From positions 1 through 5,238 of the forward strand of contig CALCEK010000180.1 in the NCBI GenBank assembly GCA_937900125.1: DNA of 5,238 nucleotides, written 5' to 3'. Every line of letters begins with the position of its first letter. Within the stretch, counting starts at the first letter, position 1. Origin of the DNA: an uncultured Treponema sp. Lineage in GTDB: Bacteria > Spirochaetota > Spirochaetia > Treponematales > Treponemataceae. The translations under genes were made by a program, and so were the position numbers. The notes beneath the pieces are model-generated. The model was not told where the DNA came from. It searched no databases and was given only the letters and a program-made list of their open reading frames with translations. Shown piece by piece: positions 1 to 5,238 of the stretch.

Positions 1-421
1 TAAAATCGCCGTCACCTTCAAGATAATTCCATTTTAACTTATCTAAATCTCGCGGCGGCTCTTCTTGGTCGGTGAGCGTGAAGATTTTTCCGTTTTTTGG
101 GGATTTCGCCGCGTCATAAGCGGGGTTTTCACTTTCAAAAAGCGTCGGCTGCCAGTCAAAATCGGGCTTGGGGTTCTTTGAATTGTAGGCGTAAGATGTT
201 GAAATCAACTTTTTTAAGCCGAATGTGTCAAAGTTCTGTGCGAAGAATTTGGTGAAGTTGCTCCATTCGGGGTCATCACAAGGACAAAGAACGGTTTTTC
301 CACGGAACACATCGGGATTGTATTCAAGATAGGCACTGACTTCCTTCTGAATGTCCGCATATTGAGTGTAAAATTCGTCATTTTTTGCGTTCTTCGCCGC
401 CGAAAGATTCTTGTTCGCCAT
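1..421 (-). CDS. EcoRI-family adenine-specific DNA methyltransferase, N-terminal part (cut by window edge)
   Basis: The 140 visible codons resemble the start of the M.EcoRI family, which transfers a methyl group from S-adenosylmethionine to adenine in DNA. The recognisable blocks are NDEFYTQYADI at residues 14-24, CPCDDPEWSNF at 46-56 and FGLKKLISTSY at 67-77, with the acidic, Gly-rich stretch EGDGDF at 135-140. In this family the NPPF catalytic motif lies a little further on, so it would be outside the window and activity cannot be judged. The ATG at 421 is the only plausible start: no internal Met follows, and the distance from Met to the DEFYTQY block matches the family as I remember it. 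No Shine-Dalgarno is visible upstream. G+C is about 44%, above the neighbouring operon, which suggests acquisition by transfer. It could be a solitary methylase or half of a restriction-modification pair; any partner lies beyond position 1. The family call is firm, the recognition site unknown. Confidence 0.88.
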   Translation of the reverse strand, partial: MANKNLSAAKNAKNDEFYTQYADIQKEVSAYLEYNPDVFRGKTVLCPCDDPEWSNFTKFFAQNFDTFGLKKLISTSYAYNSKNPKPDFDWQPTLFESENPAYDAAKSPKNGKIFTLTDQEEPPRDLDKLKWNYLEGDGDF

Positions 422-430
422 AACGGGGAA

Positions 431-439
431 ACTATACCA
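431..439 (-). promoter_or_regulatory. Extended -10 promoter of the methyltransferase gene, predicting a leaderless mRNA
   Basis: On the minus strand the sequence reads TGGTATAGT, that is a TGn extension followed by TATAGT, one base from the TATAAT consensus. Only nine bases separate it from the ATG at 421, so transcription starting about seven bases downstream would begin within a few bases of the start codon. No good -35 box is visible at 16-18 bp (best match 3 of 6), which is common for extended -10 promoters. The stretch before the ATG is pyrimidine-rich (TTCCCCGTT) and has no ribosome binding site, consistent with leaderless translation. This is a sequence-based prediction only. Confidence 0.5.
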
Positions 440-505
440 TAGTTTGAAAACTTTTTGTAGTGGGAGGCATTGGGCAGTTTGGGAAATCAAATTTCAACAT
501 GATTT

Positions 506-537
506 TTTATCGAAAATAAAGAGCGATTTATCGAAAA
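506..537. repeat. Two 11-bp direct repeats with 21-bp periodicity upstream of the methyltransferase
   Basis: TTTATCGAAAA occurs at 506-516 and again, identically, at 527-537. The start-to-start distance is 21 bp, two turns of the DNA helix, so a protein bound to both copies would sit on the same face. The pair lies 85-116 bp upstream of the methyltransferase ATG and about 70 bp upstream of its predicted -10 element, in a gene-free gap. That arrangement fits an operator or activator site, but in A+T-rich DNA an 11-bp repeat can also arise by chance. No third copy in phase is visible. Confidence 0.4.
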
Positions 538-559
538 ACCATTTTCCGACAAAACATAT

Positions 560-603
560 GGGAATCTCTAGAAATCAACTAATGTGTATTTTTAGAGTTT
601 CCC
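560..603 (-). terminator. Imperfect inverted repeat after the operon, possible terminator
   Basis: The arms at 560-570 (GGGAATCTCTA) and 593-603 (TAGAGTTTCCC) pair at 10 of 11 positions. Pairing continues inward through 571-575 with 588-592, leaving a 12-nt loop. The repeat starts 16 nt beyond the stop codon of the isomerase gene, the usual place for an operon terminator. Against a classical intrinsic terminator, the stem is A+T-rich in the middle and the minus-strand transcript has no uninterrupted U-tract after it, only a UUUU a few bases on. The fold is slightly better as plus-strand RNA, where one mismatch becomes a G-U pair. The inverted repeat is certain; its role as terminator, transcript-stabilising hairpin or remnant of an inserted element is not. 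Confidence 0.4.
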
Positions 604-619
604 TATTTATTGCTCTGTC

Positions 620-1714
620 TTAACGAATTTTTACCAATTCAATGTCAAAAGCAATATAACTGTTTGGCGGAATAACACCACCTGCTCCACGCTCTCCATA
701 AGCCATAGAGGGTGGCAAAATAACTGTGCGTACTTCACCAAGTTTCATATCTTGAACCATAACATCAAAGCCAGGAATCATTTGACCAGCATCCGTTGTA
801 AAATCCAAAGCTTCATGTCCGCCATCAATAAATTTTGCAGAACCGTCAAACACCGTGCCATCAAGAAAATAGCCTTTGTATTCTGTGGTAACATATTTTC
901 CCGAACCGCATTTTTCGCCTGAACCTTCTTTTGTAATAGTAAAATAAATTCCATTTTTGTCTTTTGAATATGAAGCGTATTTTTGAGCGACTTCTGCTTC
1001 TGTTTTCTTAAGTTCTTCTCGGCTTTTTTCAAGAGCGCGTTGTTGTTCTTCTAATGCTTTGCGTTGAGCTTCACGAGCAGCAAGAGTGGCTTTTTCATAC
1101 AAATTGTCAAAATCAGCTTGAGTTGCACTAAACTTTTGAGCTTCCGCACCTTGCCGATAAATTTTTACGCTTTTAATCACATCATTTTGTGCAATTTTAT
1201 TTACAACATCTTGACTTGCTTTATCAACCACGTGTCCAAAAATAGTATGATGCCCATTTAACCAAGGAGTTTCAACGTGCGTAATAAAAAACTGACTTCC
1301 GTTTGTTCCAGGACCAGCATTTGCCATCGCAAGAATTCCAGCCCCTGTAAAATTTAAGCCATCAACAATTTCATCAGGAAATTGATACCCAGGTCCGCCA
1401 GTTCCGTTTCCGCGCGGGTCGCCACCTTGAATCATAAAATCTTCAATAACCCGATGAAATTTTAATCCATCATAAAAGGGTTTTCCTTTTGAAGCATTCA
1501 ATGTTCCTTCTGAAAGTCCAACAAAATTTGTCACAGTGAGAGGTGTTTGTTTGTAATACAATTCCAATACAATGTCGCCTTTTGCAGTTGAAATAACAGC
1601 AAACACTCCTTCTTTTCCTTCAAGAGATTTTACTCCCTTTTCCATAGGTTTACATCCTCCAAATGAAAGTAGAACACAGCCAAAAAGCAGCGTCCAAAAA
1701 AATTTTTTCAACAT
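620..1714 (-). CDS. Lipoprotein dual peptidyl-prolyl isomerase (cyclophilin-FKBP fusion)
   Basis: A 364-residue envelope protein with two unrelated proline isomerase domains. Residues 1-21 form a lipoprotein signal peptide (KK, hydrophobic core, lipobox FGGC with Cys21 as lipid anchor). The cyclophilin domain covers about 37-190 and keeps the active-site set: FHRVI with Arg88, MIQGGDP with Gln96, MANAG with Asn132, SQFF with Gln141 and Phe143, and WLNGHH with Trp151 and His156. Residues 199-246 are a charged, Ala/Glu/Lys/Gln-rich, probably coiled-coil linker. The FKBP domain covers about 257-364 and keeps Tyr279, Phe289-Asp290, Ile313, Phe316 (Trp in human FKBP12), Tyr339 in AYGERG, VIPPNS and Phe356. 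Both domains look active. The ATG follows a GGGAGA Shine-Dalgarno and lies 21 nt after the preceding gene, so it is probably last in the yidC operon. Cyclophilin-first fusions (CFBP) are known from Treponema denticola. The likely role is folding of exported proteins at a membrane surface; which membrane is not evident. Confidence 0.93.
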   Translation of the reverse strand: MLKKFFWTLLFGCVLLSFGGCKPMEKGVKSLEGKEGVFAVISTAKGDIVLELYYKQTPLTVTNFVGLSEGTLNASKGKPFYDGLKFHRVIEDFMIQGGDPRGNGTGGPGYQFPDEIVDGLNFTGAGILAMANAGPGTNGSQFFITHVETPWLNGHHTIFGHVVDKASQDVVNKIAQNDVIKSVKIYRQGAEAQKFSATQADFDNLYEKATLAAREAQRKALEEQQRALEKSREELKKTEAEVAQKYASYSKDKNGIYFTITKEGSGEKCGSGKYVTTEYKGYFLDGTVFDGSAKFIDGGHEALDFTTDAGQMIPGFDVMVQDMKLGEVRTVILPPSMAYGERGAGGVIPPNSYIAFDIELVKIR

Positions 1715-1735
1715 TTTTAATCTCCCGCTAATGTT

Positions 1736-2527
1736 TTAAAACTGAGAAACAAACCAATTATAAATCGCATCAAGGCGAGCAACAAAAGATTCGTTCATAC
1801 GTTCTTCAAACATTGAAATTGATGGAAATTTAGATTGTACTAAAAGATACACCATTATATCTTCCCCACAATCCGTACACAATAAACTAATTTTAAGGTT
1901 TCCAGAAGAAATAGCTTTTACAGGTCCAATATAAATGGGATTTGTTGTAACAAAATTTGCGCAAACTTCTTCGGCATTTTGATGATATGAAAGTTTGTAG
2001 TACATTTTGCCAAATGAATTGTCATTTTGCATACAATACATTATTTTTCCTTCCGCAGAACCGCTTGTATCATCGGGAATGCGAGTTTTGCTGTTTTCCG
2101 CAGAAACACAATAGGCTTCTTTGTACAAGGCAGTTGTTTTATTTTGTTTGTGGGAAAAATAAAGAATCCCTTTCATTGAACTTACTGAACGAAAAATTTC
2201 AGAAACCTTATCAATGGTAACCGATTCTGGATTTGCAGAATTTAAATCTTTTTTAGAAAGCAAATAAAGGCTTTCCGCAGTATAAGACGGCATTCCTTGT
2301 TCTTTAGACCAAAAATTTTCGATAAAAGAACTTAAATTTGTGTGCGGAACGATTTTTAAAACCGTTGTTGAAGGTTTATAATAAGTTTCTTGCAAAAATC
2401 TTTCATTTTTTAAGTTTTTGTATAATTCCGAATTAACAAAATTAACATCTGTAGAAGCAAAAAGATTTGTTGCAAAAATCATTCCACCAAAAACAAAAAA
2501 CGCAATCTTAAAAAAAGATTTTTTCAT
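1736..2527 (-). CDS. Exported protein of unknown function with five cysteines
   Basis: I do not recognise this 263-residue protein. It starts with a clear Sec signal peptide (MKKSFFKIAF, then a hydrophobic run) with a likely signal peptidase I cut after Ala24 in NLFA-STDV. There is no lipobox or later membrane helix, so the mature protein of about 239 residues should be periplasmic or outer-surface associated. It has mixed alpha/beta character and five cysteines, Cys140, Cys165, Cys189 and a CTDC pair at Cys217/Cys220, all in the C-terminal half of an exported chain, so disulfides or metal binding are possible. It lies 19 nt after jag and 21 nt before the isomerase gene, so it is almost certainly co-transcribed with them. 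The ATG at 2527 was chosen because it begins the signal peptide; an in-frame GTG at 2533 adds only two residues. A longer reading frame to 2629 overlaps jag and spoils the signal peptide. It may be a spirochaete-restricted family. Confidence 0.85.
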   Translation of the reverse strand: MKKSFFKIAFFVFGGMIFATNLFASTDVNFVNSELYKNLKNERFLQETYYKPSTTVLKIVPHTNLSSFIENFWSKEQGMPSYTAESLYLLSKKDLNSANPESVTIDKVSEIFRSVSSMKGILYFSHKQNKTTALYKEAYCVSAENSKTRIPDDTSGSAEGKIMYCMQNDNSFGKMYYKLSYHQNAEEVCANFVTTNPIYIGPVKAISSGNLKISLLCTDCGEDIMVYLLVQSKFPSISMFEERMNESFVARLDAIYNWFVSQF

Positions 2528-2537
2528 CTGCACATTT

Positions 2538-2543
2538 CCCCTT
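2538..2543 (-). promoter_or_regulatory. Shine-Dalgarno AAGGGG of the exported unknown, serving ATG 2527 or GTG 2533
   Basis: AAGGGG lies 10 nt before the ATG at 2527 and 4 nt before an in-frame GTG at 2533. The first spacing is slightly long and the second slightly short, so the start is ambiguous by two residues. Its 5' end is 3 nt past the jag stop codon, so ribosomes finishing jag could reinitiate here. An out-of-frame ATG at 2535 ends after two sense codons. Confidence 0.6.
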
Positions 2544-2546
2544 AGG

Positions 2547-3263
2547 TTAGCGCACTCCTTTGTAAATAACGCGAACCTGTTTATACAAACCATCGCCTTC
2601 GCTTTTGGTTTCAATATCAGGAATGTCATTTAAAGTTGTATGAATAAGTCGGCGTTCAAATGGATTCATTGGCTCTAAAAGTAAAGATGTTCTACTTTGG
2701 CGAACTTTATCCGCCGTAACGTAAGCAAGCCGAACAAGACTTTCTTCGCGCCTAATTCGATAATTTTCGCTATCCAAAATGATTCTGATATCTTCTCTAC
2801 CTAAATGACCTGCGTAAACATTAACAAGAAGTTGCATTGCGTCCAAATTTTTGCCTTTTCGTCCAATTAAAATTGAAGAACTTGCACTTGTAAGTTTGAT
2901 TCCAATTTTCTTTTCTTCGCGGAACATAATTTCTGCGGTAACATCGTAACCCATTTTTGTAATCATCTCCGTTACAAAAGTTAGCAAATTTTTTTCAAAT
3001 TCATCTTGCGGAAGAGGATTAGAAACAAGCTCTGGATTATTGGCACGAACTGTTGCATTTGGAACTTTTCCGTCAAATTCGGGATGGACATATTCGGCAC
3101 TATCAACTGTATGAACACGGATTTTTACATATCCTGTTTTAAAAAGGGTCTTTTTTTGTTGCTCAAGAATTTCAACATCAAATTGGTCACGCTCAAGACC
3201 AAGTTCAGAAGCAGCCTTTTCTATGGCTTCTTTTTCAGTTTTTCCTTCGTATTCGTAAATCAT
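2547..3263 (-). CDS. jag: Jag/KhpB RNA-binding protein (Jag_N, KH and R3H domains)
   Basis: A 238-residue cytoplasmic protein of the Jag/KhpB family, known from Gram-positive bacteria as an RNA-binding partner of KhpA and encoded beside the YidC homologue SpoIIIJ. Residues 1-50 are the Jag_N domain (MIYEYEGKTEKEAIEKAASELG). A linker of about 50-88 leads to a type II KH domain at about 90-165 whose RNA-binding GxxG loop is GRKG at 134-137 within ILIGRKGKNLDAMQ. The R3H domain at about 165-238 has its Arg-x3-His signature at Arg204 and His208 in FERRLIH. All key motifs are intact. The length is slightly above the roughly 208 residues of the Bacillus protein. The ATG at 3263 was preferred over a GTG at 3269 because the GTG lies inside the Shine-Dalgarno. 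The gene is 84 nt downstream of yidC with a hairpin between. Regulation of envelope or division transcripts is plausible but not shown here. Confidence 0.95.
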   Translation of the reverse strand: MIYEYEGKTEKEAIEKAASELGLERDQFDVEILEQQKKTLFKTGYVKIRVHTVDSAEYVHPEFDGKVPNATVRANNPELVSNPLPQDEFEKNLLTFVTEMITKMGYDVTAEIMFREEKKIGIKLTSASSSILIGRKGKNLDAMQLLVNVYAGHLGREDIRIILDSENYRIRREESLVRLAYVTADKVRQSRTSLLLEPMNPFERRLIHTTLNDIPDIETKSEGDGLYKQVRVIYKGVR

Positions 3264-3268
3264 ATTCA

Positions 3269-3275
3269 CCTCTCT
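3269..3275 (-). promoter_or_regulatory. Shine-Dalgarno of jag, deciding the ATG start
   Basis: AGAGAGG ends 5 nt before the ATG at 3263, near-ideal spacing. The in-frame GTG at 3269-3267 overlaps the last base of this site and therefore cannot use it, which sets the protein start at MIYEYEGK, as is typical of Jag_N domains. Confidence 0.7.
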
Positions 3276-3290
3276 AAAATATATTGGAAA

Positions 3291-3316
3291 CCCCTAAAAA
3301 CTAATTTTTTTAGAGG
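3291..3316 (-). other. RNA hairpin in the yidC-jag spacer
   Basis: In the minus-strand transcript, CCUCUAAAAA (3316-3307) pairs with UUUUUAGGGG (3300-3291) around a 6-nt loop, AAUUAG. This gives ten base pairs, one of them U-G. The hairpin lies 31 nt after the yidC stop and 15 nt before the jag Shine-Dalgarno. A UUUCC follows it rather than a U-tract, and six of the ten pairs are A-U, so full termination is unlikely. It could partly terminate or stabilise the yidC message, lowering jag and downstream expression relative to yidC, or be a processing site. The pairing is visible; the function is inferred. Confidence 0.45.
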
Positions 3317-3347
3317 TAACTTTGAAAATTAATCGAACAGACTTTTG

Positions 3348-5171
3348 TTAGCGGTTTTTCTTTTTTCCGCCTTTGAATTTTGCCGCATTTTTATTAACTG
3401 GAGTCTGATTCTTTTTTAACTCTGCGCGTTTTCCAGCCATAATTTTGTTAATTACAAGTTGTTGTCCAATTTGAAGCACATTGCTTACCGTCCAATAAAT
3501 TAACAATCCGCTTGGAACATTGTAAAACATAAAGAAGAAAAGAATCGGCATTCCATACATCATAAATTTCATTTGAGCTTGAGATTGCGGATTCCCAGCT
3601 CCAGCACCACCATACTGAGTAATTTTTCCATTTAAAAGTTGAAAAATTGTGTATGCAAAAGGTAAAATTCGCAAATTATTTTGTGTAAACGAAGACAAAA
3701 TAGGAATTTGTTTTTCCCAAGACCAAATGCTATCCCCAACAGAAAGGTCATCAATCCAGCCGTGAATAAAACTTGCACCCCTAAATTCAAAGTAATTGTT
3801 AAACACGTTGTACAAAGAAAACAAAATTATCATCTGCAAAACCATCGGCAAACAACCGCTTGCAGGGTTATACCCCGCTTCTTTGTAAAGTTTAGACATT
3901 TCTTCGCTTAATTTTTGCTGATTATTTTTATATTTTTCTTGCAAAACTTGCATTTTTGGTTGCAAATCTTGCATTTTTAATGTCCCAAGTGCGCTACTTT
4001 TGTTAAGCGGGAACAAAATAATTTTTAAGATTATTGTAAGAATTATAATGGAAATGCCCCAGTTGTGAACCAACAAATTTATTTTTTCCATTCCCCATTT
4101 TAAAGCAACTTCTATAATAGAAAACAATCCGCTTGTTTGCAAAGATTGGTCAAATTTTGCATTTACCAAGCCCCAATCATTTTTATCTTTTGAGTTGTAT
4201 TTTATAAGCTGACGTTCACTGCGCGGTCCTACATAAATGTAATAAGAATCCGTTACAGAAGAATCGTTAATTGCATTGCGAGTTAAAAACAACTGCGCAT
4301 TTTCATATCCATTTACAGCTTGAACCGAAGTCCGCAAAACAGTTGACATATCCGTTGGAGATGAAGGTTTAACAAGCATTGCAAAATATTTTCCCGCAAC
4401 TCCAGCCCAATCGTATGGCTTATCGTACAAATGTGAACTAATATTTTTTCTTGTTCGTTTGCCACCATTTAATGACAAAAATTGTCTTACTTCATAGCGA
4501 TTATTTTTTTTGTCATAATGAGGACCAATTTGTGGCGAAGTTCTAAGCGAATATGCCGCATCGTTTATGGATAATTCTTTTCCGTCATCAAAACGAACTG
4601 TAATGTCAAGTTTAAACACATATTCATCGGGCTTAAAAGTATACAACTTTGCCAACATAAATGAATGGGATTCGCCCTTTGAATCAAGTGCGGAATATGT
4701 ACGATAAAAACCGATTTTGTTTGGGTCGCCATCAATATTTTCTCGCACATTAAAAAGCTCATTTAAAATCGAACCATTAGAATCCCCAAAAGAAAGGGAA
4801 AAAGCTCGGTTGTTTGCCGTAACATTATCAACCATTTCAACTCCAGAATTGGTATCTTTATCAAGATGCTCCAAAAGTTTATAGCTGATAATGTCGCCAC
4901 CTTTGTTTGTAAAAGTAACTTTTACTTTATTCGTTGTAATAGTGTATTCAGTTTCAGTTAAGGATTCAGATGATGAAAATTCATCAGTTGAAATTTGATT
5001 GCTTGCCATGAGAGCTGCTTCTTCACGCTCCGCTTGAGCTATTTCTTGTTCAGCAGCTTGCCTTGCCTGCGCGGCTTGTTGACGCGGTAAGATAAAAATT
5101 TGATTCACCACAAGCGAACCAATCAAAACGATAGATGATAAAACAATGGCCCAGATTGTATTCTTGTCCAT
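3348..5171 (-). CDS. yidC: YidC/Oxa1 membrane protein insertase
   Basis: A 607-residue inner-membrane insertase that helps proteins enter and fold in the membrane, with SecYEG or alone. The first helix is at about 5-27 and is followed by an Ala/Gln/Glu-rich, probably coiled segment (30-57). Residues about 70-330 form the large periplasmic domain of Gram-negative YidC, ending in YYIYVGPRSERQL. The conserved insertase core is at about 350-580: the amphipathic segment and second helix (350-389) with the groove positive charge as Lys383 in ILKIILFPLNKSS, a cytoplasmic hairpin (395-435), GYNPASGCLPMVLQMII (433-449), a helix at about 499-515, and MPILFFFMFYNVPSGLLIYW (541-560) ahead of the last helix. 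The tail after 580 is strongly basic (ends KFKGGKKKNR), as expected for ribosome contact. The ATG at 5171 has an AAAGGA Shine-Dalgarno 7 nt upstream and begins the usual N-terminal helix; the frame is open further upstream, but a longer start would add a hydrophilic extension. It heads the visible operon. Confidence 0.97.
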   Translation of the reverse strand: MDKNTIWAIVLSSIVLIGSLVVNQIFILPRQQAAQARQAAEQEIAQAEREEAALMASNQISTDEFSSSESLTETEYTITTNKVKVTFTNKGGDIISYKLLEHLDKDTNSGVEMVDNVTANNRAFSLSFGDSNGSILNELFNVRENIDGDPNKIGFYRTYSALDSKGESHSFMLAKLYTFKPDEYVFKLDITVRFDDGKELSINDAAYSLRTSPQIGPHYDKKNNRYEVRQFLSLNGGKRTRKNISSHLYDKPYDWAGVAGKYFAMLVKPSSPTDMSTVLRTSVQAVNGYENAQLFLTRNAINDSSVTDSYYIYVGPRSERQLIKYNSKDKNDWGLVNAKFDQSLQTSGLFSIIEVALKWGMEKINLLVHNWGISIIILTIILKIILFPLNKSSALGTLKMQDLQPKMQVLQEKYKNNQQKLSEEMSKLYKEAGYNPASGCLPMVLQMIILFSLYNVFNNYFEFRGASFIHGWIDDLSVGDSIWSWEKQIPILSSFTQNNLRILPFAYTIFQLLNGKITQYGGAGAGNPQSQAQMKFMMYGMPILFFFMFYNVPSGLLIYWTVSNVLQIGQQLVINKIMAGKRAELKKNQTPVNKNAAKFKGGKKKNR

Positions 5172-5185
5172 AGTATATTCCTTTT

Positions 5186-5238
5186 TTATCCATAATCTCT
5201 TGTACCTTGAAAGGCATAAGTGCTGCAAGGGATTCGGT
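5186..5238 (-). CDS. Possible 3' end of an upstream gene (identity unknown)
   Basis: One minus-strand frame entering from the right edge reads 16 codons (RIPCSTYAFQGTRDYG) to a TAA at 5188-5186, which is 14 nt before the yidC ATG and touches its Shine-Dalgarno. Such spacing suits a preceding operon gene. In many bacteria rnpA or yidD precedes yidC, but this short tail matches neither family's usual ending well enough for me to name it. The other two frames are open through here and continue into yidC, one in its frame. This may therefore be non-coding spacer. Confidence 0.3.
   Translation of the reverse strand, partial: RIPCSTYAFQGTRDYG

Noticed and set aside
541..554. Possible third copy of the TTTATCGAAAA repeat
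   Set aside because: The sequence TTTTCCGACAAAA matches only loosely and its core is offset 15 bp from the second copy rather than 21.
411..623. Plus-strand open frame of 70 codons in the gap between the isomerase and methyltransferase genes
   Set aside because: It starts inside the methyltransferase gene on the opposite strand, has no Shine-Dalgarno, contains the repeats and hairpin, and its translation looks like random A+T-rich sequence.
2528..2629. 34-residue N-terminal extension of the exported unknown
   Set aside because: It overlaps the 3' end of jag, lacks its own Shine-Dalgarno and would bury the signal peptide; the ATG at 2527 is better.
3281..3310. Possible promoter for jag (TATATT in the spacer)
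   Set aside because: A TATATT is present, but no acceptable -35 sequence or TGn extension goes with it, and it lies beside the hairpin in A+T-rich DNA.
3006..3332. Plus-strand open frame of 108 codons antisense to jag
   Set aside because: It mirrors the codon pattern of jag, which has intact Jag_N, KH and R3H motifs. The translation is Phe/Cys-rich with no domain or ribosome binding site.
5172..5228. 19-residue N-terminal extension of YidC starting at a TTG
   Set aside because: It places hydrophilic, basic residues before the first helix and ignores the well-spaced AAAGGA before the ATG at 5171.
1..5238. CRISPR array, tRNA/rRNA genes, insertion sequence or riboswitch
   Set aside because: I saw no regularly spaced repeats, no cloverleaf or rRNA-like stretches, no transposase motifs and no long structured leader; almost all of the window is coding.

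Overview
The window is a compact, A+T-rich piece of a bacterial chromosome with every supported gene on the minus strand. I read it as a spirochaete, most likely Treponema or a close relative. The reasons are a Gram-negative-type YidC with a large periplasmic domain followed directly by Jag, which is otherwise best known beside SpoIIIJ in Firmicutes, and a lipoprotein that fuses a cyclophilin to an FKBP, a dual-immunophilin layout described from Treponema denticola. The taxon is inferred from family knowledge, not from a search.

Layout, in transcription order (right to left). 5238-5186: the last codons of a possible upstream gene, unidentified. 5171-3348: yidC, the membrane protein insertase. 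3347-3264: an 84-nt spacer with a 10-bp RNA hairpin. 3263-2547: jag (khpB), an RNA-binding KH/R3H protein. 2527-1736: an unidentified exported protein with five cysteines. 1714-620: a lipoprotein with two peptidyl-prolyl isomerase domains. The last three genes are separated by only 19 and 21 nt and each has a Shine-Dalgarno sequence, so yidC-jag-orf-ppi looks like one operon. An imperfect inverted repeat (560-603) follows it.

421-1: the first 140 codons of an EcoRI-family adenine DNA methyltransferase, cut by the window edge. It differs from the operon: hand-counted G+C is about 44% over 1-420 against about 33% over 3301-3720. It appears to have its own extended -10 promoter placed so close to the ATG that the transcript would be leaderless, with no Shine-Dalgarno, and an 11-bp direct repeat with 21-bp periodicity lies upstream. 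This looks like an acquired, separately regulated methylation gene.

How the genes fit together (inference): YidC inserts and folds inner-membrane proteins, Jag is its usual RNA-binding companion, and the lipoprotein isomerase, with perhaps the exported unknown, would act on proteins just after export. The operon therefore reads as a membrane and envelope protein biogenesis unit. I see no CRISPR array, tRNA, rRNA or insertion sequence. No complete new system is visible; the least-explained items are the exported unknown, the methyltransferase control region and the two hairpins.
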